From contig NZ_JAQMWQ010000035.1 of the NCBI RefSeq assembly GCF_030403775.1, positions 1-52,749 of the forward strand: a DNA stretch of 52,749 nucleotides. Direction: 5' to 3'. This document shows, piece after piece, positions 43,237-50,524 of the stretch. The notes under the pieces were generated by a model that worked only from the letters and a program-made list of their open reading frames with translations, had not been told where the DNA came from and made no database searches. The DNA is from Paenibacillus sp. BSR1-1 (GTDB lineage Bacteria > Bacillota > Bacilli > Bacillales > Cytobacillaceae). Position 1 is the first letter of the stretch; every line of letters begins with the position of its first letter. The position numbers were made by a program, and so were the translations under genes.

Positions 43237-44061
43237 CTAACAGAATGTTGTTCTCATCGCCAATTCCGTCATTACCAGCATTGCTTGGTATGCTTCTAAT
43301 ATATCTTTCGCCTGGAAACGAACAATCGTCGTTTCTGGGATGATTTCTGTTCCTGGCATTAAATTTGCCCATTCCGCTTCCCCATAATTGGTAAATTCAA
43401 TCGCTAGAAGAGGCTTATCTGGTGGTGTAAGCGGTTTCACTTTACCTCTATTGTTTAGTGCGATGGCCGTTTTTTCACGAAGCAGCTGCCCTGCTTTTGC
43501 CGGCGTTAACGATTTGACTGCAGACCTTGAAATAGATTCCTTTACAACTGCGGTTGTCACACCCGGAATTAGTTGCTCTGCCTCAAAGGCCGCACGGTCA
43601 TCACCTGCTGCCATTAGAAGAGGAACATCGTAATATCCTGCGACATAGGCATTAAATCCTAATTCGCCTACCGCTACATCATTGATGTACATATTGCGAA
43701 CCCCAAAGATCATGGAATGGGACATGACCCCTTTTAAGGCTGCACGGGCATGGTAGCCAACAAAGGCCGCTCCCGTAAAGGTTTTATCTAACCCTTGGAC
43801 CATTGAAAATGGTTTCACATCGCCAGTTATCAGTTGTGTCTCAGGATGGAGCCTCTCAATTAATAGATTATTCATTTTTGAATGGCTGTCATTTACGACT
43901 ACTTCTTCACATCCTGAATCAAAAGCAGCTGTAATGACATGGTTTGCTTCATCCGTCATAATAATCCGGCTGCGCTCATAGTTATGTTTGCCAGAATCAA
44001 CTTGGGTATGGTCAACCATGCCAGTGATTCCTTCCATATCCACGGAAACATATAATTTCAT
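43237..44061 (-). CDS. dppA: D-aminopeptidase DppA (M55 family)
   Basis: This 274-residue enzyme keeps the residues of the B. subtilis enzyme in register: zinc ligands Asp8 and Glu10 (SVDMEG), His60 (NDSH), His104 (GYHA), Glu133 (VGELGF), and the catalytic His115 (MSHSM). It removes N-terminal D-amino acids such as D-Ala from small peptides. It is the first gene of the operon, with AAAGGGG before the ATG and a CodY-like box in the promoter. Confidence 0.95.
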   Translation of the reverse strand: MKLYVSVDMEGITGMVDHTQVDSGKHNYERSRIIMTDEANHVITAAFDSGCEEVVVNDSHSKMNNLLIERLHPETQLITGDVKPFSMVQGLDKTFTGAAFVGYHARAALKGVMSHSMIFGVRNMYINDVAVGELGFNAYVAGYYDVPLLMAAGDDRAAFEAEQLIPGVTTAVVKESISRSAVKSLTPAKAGQLLREKTAIALNNRGKVKPLTPPDKPLLAIEFTNYGEAEWANLMPGTEIIPETTIVRFQAKDILEAYQAMLVMTELAMRTTFC

Positions 44062-44099
44062 CCAAATACCCCTTTCTATTAAAATATTATTTTAATACT

Positions 44100-44129
44100 A
44101 TTATAATTTAAATTTACTAAATATTACAA
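44100..44129 (-). promoter_or_regulatory. dppA promoter with CodY-like box
   Basis: On the minus strand TTGTAA (44129-44124) and TATAAT (44105-44100) are spaced by 18 bases. Between them AATATTTAGTAAATT (44125-44111) matches the CodY consensus AATTTTCWGAAAATT at 12 of 15 positions. B. subtilis dpp is repressed by CodY, so nutrient-dependent repression is expected here too. Confidence 0.6.
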
Positions 44130-44207
44130 ACATATTAAAAATATGGTATTAAAGTACTATTTATTACTTAAAATTGATCGAAGATTGATTTTACGAAAAC
44201 AGACAAA

Positions 44208-44237
44208 TAAAAAGACGTCAATCAAGTTTGACGTCTT
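44208..44237 (-). terminator. Terminator of the ger operon
   Basis: AAGACGTCAA pairs perfectly with TTGACGTCTT around six bases, followed on the minus strand by TTTTT. It lies 17 bases beyond the gerC-type stop. Confidence 0.88.
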
Positions 44238-44253
44238 AATGGCATCAATCTCC

Positions 44254-45408
44254 CTATTTTAAGGGAAGATGAATCCCGGCGTTTATTTTATTTATACTTT
44301 TTAGAGGTTTTACTTTTACATGAATGTCTGTTTTATCCAAGATGGGGAATTTCCCGCTTTTTTGATACCTAATCCAATCATCATACATAAATCGATACAT
44401 ATAGTCCTCGAATTGATAGATATCTCCCCCGATATTATCGCTATTTACATAGGCTTCATATACATAATCTCTAATTTTCTCTTTAATCTCTCTTTTAATT
44501 CTTGGAGCAAGAATGGTATGGTCGGATTCTCTGACTATAGCTGAAATCTTTATATCCAATCCAACCTGAACCTCATTTTTGTCCTTATTCATGATTCTTT
44601 TGACCTTAGGATTTAATAATTCTATTGTAACATGTTTATTTTTCCCATTTTCCCTTTCACTAATAGTTACAGGCGAACGTACCGCCTTATTGTTCACGCG
44701 GATAAAACCCTCAAGTTCCTTGTTTGTTAATAAACCCTTCATTTTTTCATCTTTCATAAGATACGCACCGGTAAATGTGGTCACAGGTATTTTATCCAGA
44801 TTCTGTTTTATACTCTCGTCATTAACAGTGATGCTTGGCAGCAGTATCGTTTTCGTTTTTTCATTAAATTGATAAATCAGGTCTTGCAGGGAAATAGCAG
44901 GAACCGCAGATTCTTGCTGCTGCATATATTCTGGCTGATTGATCCGGGCATTAGAAAAAGGATAATCGAAAGGAACCTGTGAAGTAAAAATTTTATCAAG
45001 CGGTTGATCGGTACCATAGACCCTTCCCGTTTGACGAATGTTGAAATTAGTATCTAATGCATTTATGGTTTTTCCTAACCTATGTTCCAATAAAGATTTT
45101 CCAAAAACGAATAAACTTATCTGATCATAATTTACAGGAATTTGTATACTATGGTAGACTTCAACAATCGCATCTTCAACCGTCTTGCCTTTTCCAACTC
45201 CTAACCAGATTGGGCTAGGCTTATCACTTTTACCTTGCTCCGTTTTAGCTACGTTCGAGAAGTCTAAGAACTGCATAACCACGTGATATACATCATCTTT
45301 ATAGTCAATTCCTATCCCCACTGCATAGGCCTGAAATTGGATTTCATTGATCTTGGAACAACCTGTGAGGAGAAACAGGGCATAGGTAATGTATAAAAGT
45401 TTCTTCAT
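44254..45408 (-). CDS. Germinant receptor C subunit, Ger(x)C lipoprotein
   Basis: This 384-residue protein has a lipoprotein signal (LLTGC, Cys near residue 17) and the Ger(x)C pattern: EIQFQAYAVGIGIDY, and a C-terminal region rich in the INKINAGI-type strand. It is anchored to the outer face of the spore inner membrane and is required for receptor function. It starts directly after the A-subunit stop, and a strong terminator follows. Confidence 0.92.
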   Translation of the reverse strand: MKKLLYITYALFLLTGCSKINEIQFQAYAVGIGIDYKDDVYHVVMQFLDFSNVAKTEQGKSDKPSPIWLGVGKGKTVEDAIVEVYHSIQIPVNYDQISLFVFGKSLLEHRLGKTINALDTNFNIRQTGRVYGTDQPLDKIFTSQVPFDYPFSNARINQPEYMQQQESAVPAISLQDLIYQFNEKTKTILLPSITVNDESIKQNLDKIPVTTFTGAYLMKDEKMKGLLTNKELEGFIRVNNKAVRSPVTISERENGKNKHVTIELLNPKVKRIMNKDKNEVQVGLDIKISAIVRESDHTILAPRIKREIKEKIRDYVYEAYVNSDNIGGDIYQFEDYMYRFMYDDWIRYQKSGKFPILDKTDIHVKVKPLKSINKINAGIHLPLK

Positions 45409-46821
45409 CTATTCACCTGTTCTTGTACCATCTTTAATATGTAAAGCGGCATTTCGTTTCTTCATAAAAGAAAATGGGATTCTGAAAAACGTAAACATGA
45501 TATCTTTTCCTTCTGGCGAAGAGATTTCTGATAAAACTGGAACCCCAAAAGATTTCAACCTTGTTAAATAGAGCAAAACGAACATAAAACTTATGAAAAA
45601 CCCATAAATCCCCATGCTGTAGCTAAAGATCAAAACAAATACTCTAATGAAAAAGATATTTCCTGATAAAGACTGATTAACAAGTGTAAAGCTGGAAATT
45701 GCTGTTACACCGATGACAACGAGCATCGTAGGAGAAGTAATCCCCCCGCGAATAGCCGCATCACCAATAATCAAGCCGCCTAGAACGGCAACCGTTTGTC
45801 CAATTCCCTTTGGAAGACGGGCTCCACCTTCTTTAAATAACTCAAACATGACCAGCATGAGCAGGACTTCAATCAATGGCGAAAACGGCAGGCCTAATCT
45901 GGAAACCGTAATAGTGGCAATAAGCGGAAGAGGTAATTGCCCTACATTATGTGTTATCAATGCGGTATAAAAACCCGGCAGGAAAGTTGTTGTAAATAGC
46001 CCTATAATGCGCAAGATTCTTTCCAACGATGCGAAATAAAAACTGGTATTATCGTCTTCAGGTGTCTTAAATAGGAAAGAAAGATCCGTAGGTGCAATTA
46101 ATACCGTTGGAGCACCATCAACCACAATGGCAAACCTCCCTTGATTGATTGATTCTGCGACGAAATCAGCCCTGCCAGAATAGTCGATCGTTGGAATGAG
46201 GGTAAATTTATTTTCCATTAAATATTCCATCAACATCGATGTGCTTGTTACTATATCGACGTCTAAGGCAGCAAGCCGGCCTTTGATATCACTCAATATC
46301 TGTTCGTTAATAATATCTTTAATATAAAGAAGTGAAATCCTTGTATTGGTTCTTTTGCCGATCGTGTAATCTTCAATGACCAATGAGGATGTACGCAGCC
46401 TTTTACGAATTAAACCAAGATTGGTGGTAATATCCTCAACAAATCCATCCTTTGGTCCTCGAATCGAAACTTCCGCAACAGATTCATCCGGCTGTCTGGT
46501 GGGAAATTTACTAATATTATAAAAATAAACCTTTCCCCCCGGAGGAATAACCATTAGTTTTCCTGAAAAAATGGCTTCCTCGATTTTTTCAGGAGAAATT
46601 TCACTTTTACCCATAGCCTCCATCTGAAGCGATTGATATATGGAGTTCGAATGTTCACTAGAGGGCATGATGACAGATTGAATTAGACTAGCATCTGTTA
46701 TAGGGATGCAATATACATAGATGGATGGATTTGGATGACATTCATCTGCCTTAATTTCTATATCAGATGAATAGTTAAATAGCTTTTGTAGATTTTCAAC
46801 AGAGAAAAAATGTTCATTCAT
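45409..46821 (-). CDS. Germinant receptor A subunit (GerAA family)
   Basis: This 470-residue protein has the GerAA layout: a soluble N-terminal domain (about 1-230, with GPKDGFVEDITTNLGLIRKRL) and a C-terminal membrane domain with about five helices (RLGLPFSPLIEVLLMLVMFE, GGARLPKGIGQTVAVLGGLI, IGDAAIRGGITSP). It forms the oligomeric channel of the receptor. It overlaps the B-subunit gene by four bases (ATGA). Confidence 0.93.
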   Translation of the reverse strand: MNEHFFSVENLQKLFNYSSDIEIKADECHPNPSIYVYCIPITDASLIQSVIMPSSEHSNSIYQSLQMEAMGKSEISPEKIEEAIFSGKLMVIPPGGKVYFYNISKFPTRQPDESVAEVSIRGPKDGFVEDITTNLGLIRKRLRTSSLVIEDYTIGKRTNTRISLLYIKDIINEQILSDIKGRLAALDVDIVTSTSMLMEYLMENKFTLIPTIDYSGRADFVAESINQGRFAIVVDGAPTVLIAPTDLSFLFKTPEDDNTSFYFASLERILRIIGLFTTTFLPGFYTALITHNVGQLPLPLIATITVSRLGLPFSPLIEVLLMLVMFELFKEGGARLPKGIGQTVAVLGGLIIGDAAIRGGITSPTMLVVIGVTAISSFTLVNQSLSGNIFFIRVFVLIFSYSMGIYGFFISFMFVLLYLTRLKSFGVPVLSEISSPEGKDIMFTFFRIPFSFMKKRNAALHIKDGTRTGE

Positions 46822-47906
46822 GATTTAATCCCTCCTCCGAACCACTTCTGTTTATTCTTCACAATATATATCGTTATCATTGATATTTGTATGATTAATA
46901 AAAAGAAAGAGAAAGGCCGAAAATACCCATAGATGATAGTCGCAAAAGGGCTTTGGTCAACTGGATAAACACATGCTATAAAAAGGAATGCGTAAATAAT
47001 CCTTACTATTTTTACAGTCTCTAACCCTTTTGTAAGAATTCGGCTTGAGATAAAGACAAATAGACTTATTCTGATAACTCCTCCTGAAAGCCATTGAAAA
47101 ATTGCAAAAAAATCAGTATGGGAAAAATATCTTCCAATGGAAATTATGCGCCACTGTTCATAGGCCGGATATCGATATTGAGCGGCCGTTGCCGGGCTAA
47201 ACTCAACAATCGCCCCAACGGTAGGTCCCAGCATTAATCCAATAATGATCACCCCGACAATGAATAGCTGCTTCCTTGTAACCGCTTTTTGTAAAACAGG
47301 AGTTAAGAAGATTATGATAAATAACTCTAAAATTGGTAAGGAAGTATACAGGAGACCCTTTGTGACAGGCAAAAAACCATCAGTAAACAATGGGAATAAC
47401 AGTTCATAATGTTTTTTCTTCATGTTCGCAAATGAAATAAAAAAACCTAAGAACAGAACGATTGGGCAAAGAATACTGCTTAAGAGACCAAGGGAAAACA
47501 ATCCAGCTTCAGTGCAAAACAAACAGAAAATGAGCAGGATAAGAGCCAGCGTAAAACTGTTAAAGCCTTGCATATAGCTCAATTGTGACCAATAAATAAT
47601 TTCCTTTGCCGCCACAAAAGCATCAACGAGCATATATAAAGCTAAGGGTAAAAGCAGGATGGAATAACTGAATACGCTCCCATGATCTTTTAAAAGAGAA
47701 ATAATTGACCGTTTGTTTAGGATGGAAACAATCTTATATAAAACATAAATCCATAAAGGCAGAATGATAACCGTTAATAGTATGCTGACCCAAGAATCTC
47801 TTTTTGCTGTATTCAATATGAACGGGATAATTTCAACATGGGCAAAAAGACCAACAGATAGTAAAATGACATACACAATGGAAATAAATCTTAACTTATT
47901 CTGCAT
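46818..47906 (-). CDS. Germinant receptor B subunit (GerAB family, amino-acid-permease-like)
   Basis: This 362-residue protein has about ten membrane helices and the spore-permease pattern. It has amino acid-polyamine-organocation transporter ancestry and binds the germinant, such as an amino acid. It is first in the operon, giving the order B-A-C instead of the classic A-B-C. AAAGGAAATG precedes the ATG. No convincing sigma-G promoter could be assigned by eye in the 85 bases upstream, although sigma-G control is expected for this family. Confidence 0.92.
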   Translation of the reverse strand: MQNKLRFISIVYVILLSVGLFAHVEIIPFILNTAKRDSWVSILLTVIILPLWIYVLYKIVSILNKRSIISLLKDHGSVFSYSILLLPLALYMLVDAFVAAKEIIYWSQLSYMQGFNSFTLALILLIFCLFCTEAGLFSLGLLSSILCPIVLFLGFFISFANMKKKHYELLFPLFTDGFLPVTKGLLYTSLPILELFIIIFLTPVLQKAVTRKQLFIVGVIIIGLMLGPTVGAIVEFSPATAAQYRYPAYEQWRIISIGRYFSHTDFFAIFQWLSGGVIRISLFVFISSRILTKGLETVKIVRIIYAFLFIACVYPVDQSPFATIIYGYFRPFSFFLLIIQISMITIYIVKNKQKWFGGGIKS

Positions 47907-47991
47907 TTGTACATTTCCTTTTTTCCATATTATTCTTTTTACTTGTTTAAACTATTCGTTGAATATTCATATTCCTCTTGCATTCAGCACG

Positions 47992-48036
47992 AAAAAAACC
48001 TTTGTTTAGACCCTTTAAGGGCAAAACAAAGGTTTT
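47992..48036 (-). terminator. Terminator of the TerB-like gene
   Basis: AAAACCTTTGTTT pairs with AAACAAAGGTTTT around a 16-base loop, followed by TTTTTTTC on the minus strand. It lies ten bases beyond the stop and separates this gene from the ger operon. Confidence 0.85.
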
Positions 48037-48045
48037 CACATCTCA

Positions 48046-48417
48046 CTATGAATTTGACAATTCCTTAATTTTTCCAACCCAATCCTTGAAACTTCCAAAT
48101 TCACTGGTATTAAAGCCGAAATGCGCCTTAATTAAGTTAATGGTTTCGCTTTCTTCGTTTTGAAACACTCCATCTGAGTAGATTAGTTTAAAGAGCTCCG
48201 CTAACACGATATTTCGTGCGCGTTCCGTTTGGAATTTTTTGAGAATCTCCTCCATTGCGAGGCCCTTTAGTTGATAAACTTCAAGTCCCGTTTCGTTTCT
48301 GTATTTGTTAAGAATAGAATTTTCATATATAGATACATTTCCATCGATTGTGGCAATCATGTGAGCCAGTTCAAGAAAAGCCTCTTTTTCCTCCTGATGT
48401 AGTTCTGCTAGAAACAA
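48046..48417 (-). CDS. TerB-like helical protein
   Basis: This 123-residue protein is all-helical by composition and has two acidic DG segments typical of TerB-like domains: ATIDGNVSIYENSIL (residues 22-36) and IYSDGVFQNEESETINLI. TerB-like proteins occur in membrane-associated stress and metal-sensing systems, but a stand-alone copy cannot be given a function. The start is TTG at 48417, after AAGGAGAG. It is monocistronic, with its own terminator. Confidence 0.6.
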   Translation of the reverse strand: MFLAELHQEEKEAFLELAHMIATIDGNVSIYENSILNKYRNETGLEVYQLKGLAMEEILKKFQTERARNIVLAELFKLIYSDGVFQNEESETINLIKAHFGFNTSEFGSFKDWVGKIKELSNS

Positions 48418-48510
48418 TATTCAACTCTCCTTAAAAACTTAATACTATTTATACGGACAAGCATGGTTTTAGTTTCAATTATATTCATTTTAAAACACTT
48501 ATCTAATTCA

Positions 48511-49077
48511 TTAACTAATCATAACTTTCGTAAATTCTCTCAGCCAAAGGACCTCAGAATCAGACTGAGGGTTACGCCCATATATTTCCATGGCTTTAAA
48601 AGCATGGACCTCCGTATAAATTTCTCTCATTTGGTCATACACCCATAGTTCTGTTCTATGTACTGGCGACCAACAAAAAATGTCCATCTTATTCAACTCA
48701 TTCGTGACCATATGGATTCTTTCATAACTAATTGATTCCATCTTCAGGAAATCATTCTTTTCATAAAATCTTATTCGTTTTTCCGAATCGGGATCTATAG
48801 GAGTAACTGGTTCAACCTCAAGTATGATGGCTTTTCCTTTTCGTTTCAATTGGTCAAGGATCACACTTCCTCTCCCAGTTCCTCTGGTGTTCCGCGCCAC
48901 TAGTATATAATCTATGAAGATATATTCCGGCTTTTCAAAATAAACTAATACATGGTCCTGTCTTTCCTCTACTTGGTAGATTCCCTGTTTTTCTTGCAAA
49001 AGGATTTCAAAATGCTTTTTAGATTTCATTTCTTTTTCTGGAAAATAATCAGTCAATCTCGCATACCAGTTTCTCAT
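48511..49077 (-). CDS. GNAT family N-acetyltransferase
   Basis: This 188-residue protein has the GNAT core: the strand FIDYILVARNTRGTGRGS with the acetyl-CoA-binding RGTGRG loop (about residues 64-70), EVEPVTP, and a FYEKNDF motif typical of motif B. The substrate is unknown. The ATG follows AAAGGGG. It is divergent from the ATP-grasp gene at 49286, with about 208 bases between, so shared regulation is possible but unproven. Confidence 0.82.
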   Translation of the reverse strand: MRNWYARLTDYFPEKEMKSKKHFEILLQEKQGIYQVEERQDHVLVYFEKPEYIFIDYILVARNTRGTGRGSVILDQLKRKGKAIILEVEPVTPIDPDSEKRIRFYEKNDFLKMESISYERIHMVTNELNKMDIFCWSPVHRTELWVYDQMREIYTEVHAFKAMEIYGRNPQSDSEVLWLREFTKVMIS

Positions 49078-49194
49078 CCTAATACCCCTTTGCCCGAATA
49101 TTTGAAGATAAAATCATCAATTCTAATGTCTCCTCCATTTTAGTTACCCATTGTAAATCTTTTGTTAAGCAAGCTTGAAGTGTTTGTACTATTT

Positions 49195-49223
49195 TTGTAA
49201 ATCTGAAAATTACAATATTAAAT
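49195..49223 (+). promoter_or_regulatory. Possible promoter of the ATP-grasp gene pair
   Basis: TTGTAA (49195-49200) and TTAAAT (49218-49223) are spaced by 17 bases, each four of six matches to sigma-A consensus. The start codon is 62 bases downstream. This is a weak call. Confidence 0.3.
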
Positions 49224-49285
49224 TTTGCTACTATAGGGCTGTTAGGATCTTTTATATATTTCAAAAATGGGGAGAGTTAATTCAA

Positions 49286-50506
49286 ATGAATCAGAACAAG
49301 GGTAAATTAACGGCATTACTTGGCTGGAGCCTGCAAGCAATTGAAGCAATTGACAAAATGAATAGACCATTTTTGGTCGTTGGTCCACCTGAATTTCAAA
49401 GTTTTGCTGACTCCCATGGCATCCAGTTTGTCCCATGGGTATTTCGCCACTTAGAGGAACGGGCGGATGAACTCTATGAAAAATTAAAGGATCTTAATAC
49501 AACAGTAGCAGTACCGATTTACGAAGAAACGGTCGAGTGGTCTGGTGCCATAAATGCCAGGCTCTGGAATAACCCGCGCATTTTCCATAAATCTCTGCTG
49601 CTCCGGGATAAAGGCTTGATGAAGCGTAAAGCCCAACTTGCCGGAATCCGTGTTGGAGTTTTTGAAGAAGCAAACAACAAGGAAGATATCCGTTATTTTT
49701 TAAAAAGAATTAATGAGGCACTTTGTAATATAGATGAAGATGACTTTGCCCCTATTCACGTTAAACCATTTGATAAGGCAGGCACAGTCGGACATTACAT
49801 GATTCGAAAACTAGAAGAGATTGACCAAATTGACGATTCAGAATTCCCGTTACTAATGGAAAGTCACCTAGAAGGTCAAGAATTCTCTTGCGAGGCCTTT
49901 ATCCATAATGGAAAAGTAAGGTTCCTCAATATTACGGAATATGTAAAGTTAGGTCATTCTAACTTCGTCCCTGCTTCTCCTTCATTAGAAAAATGGAGAC
50001 CCCAAATCAAGGAAGCGATTGAGAAGCTTGTGGATGCCTTTGAAGTCAAATATGGCATTATTCATCCTGAGTTTTTCATTACTCAAGATGGGGTCCTAAG
50101 TTTTGGCGAGGTAGCGAACCGTATTCCCGGCGGCCATATTTTTGAACATATTGAAAATGCATACGGGTTCAGCCCTTATCAAGGCCAAGTGCTTTGTTGT
50201 GACCCAGATACAACCGAAGAAGAAATTGCGGCATTTTTCCCTGAGGAAGTGGTATCCGCAAAAGGGTATTCTGGTAATCTCATGGTCTATCCTAATGTAA
50301 AAATCGTTGAAAAGCTGAATATACCTAATAATCTCAAAAACCATCCTTTTTTTGTAAACCATAATATGTTCATTCCTGTTACATCCAAAGTGGCAGAACG
50401 GGTAGGATTTGGTAATCATTATGGAACCATTTTCTTTTTTGGAGAAGATGCTGACGAAATGAGATCCATTTTGCAAGATTATGAAAAATATAATTTCTAC
50501 CAATAA
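49286..50506 (+). CDS. ATP-grasp carboxylate-amine ligase of unknown substrate
   Basis: This 406-residue protein has an N-terminal pre-ATP-grasp domain and an ATP-grasp core: IHVKPFDKAGTVG (Lys160 for ATP), LLMESHLEGQEFSCEAF (residues 189-205), and the metal and phosphate residues in HPEFF (Glu262), FGEVANRIPGGH (Glu275, Asn278, Arg279). Such enzymes activate a carboxylate as acyl phosphate and join it to an amine, for example amino acid ligases in dipeptide or natural-product pathways. The ATG at 49286 has GGGGAGAG upstream; a longer frame upstream has no such site. The next gene begins 18 bases downstream. The pair probably makes and processes an amide-containing small molecule; the substrate is not identifiable. 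Confidence 0.85.
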   Translation: MNQNKGKLTALLGWSLQAIEAIDKMNRPFLVVGPPEFQSFADSHGIQFVPWVFRHLEERADELYEKLKDLNTTVAVPIYEETVEWSGAINARLWNNPRIFHKSLLLRDKGLMKRKAQLAGIRVGVFEEANNKEDIRYFLKRINEALCNIDEDDFAPIHVKPFDKAGTVGHYMIRKLEEIDQIDDSEFPLLMESHLEGQEFSCEAFIHNGKVRFLNITEYVKLGHSNFVPASPSLEKWRPQIKEAIEKLVDAFEVKYGIIHPEFFITQDGVLSFGEVANRIPGGHIFEHIENAYGFSPYQGQVLCCDPDTTEEEIAAFFPEEVVSAKGYSGNLMVYPNVKIVEKLNIPNNLKNHPFFVNHNMFIPVTSKVAERVGFGNHYGTIFFFGEDADEMRSILQDYEKYNFYQ

Positions 50507-50524
50507 GAAGGGGCGAATATAAGG

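Noticed and set aside
47907..47991. Sigma-G promoter upstream of the ger operon
   Set aside because: A TGAATA-like -35 is present, but no -10 close to CATACTA was found at the right distance, so no promoter is called.
49079..49264. 61-codon minus-strand frame ending next to the GNAT start
   Set aside because: The only initiator at its 5' end is a TTG without a ribosome binding site. Only its last codons have a site, mentioned as a possible leader in the findings.
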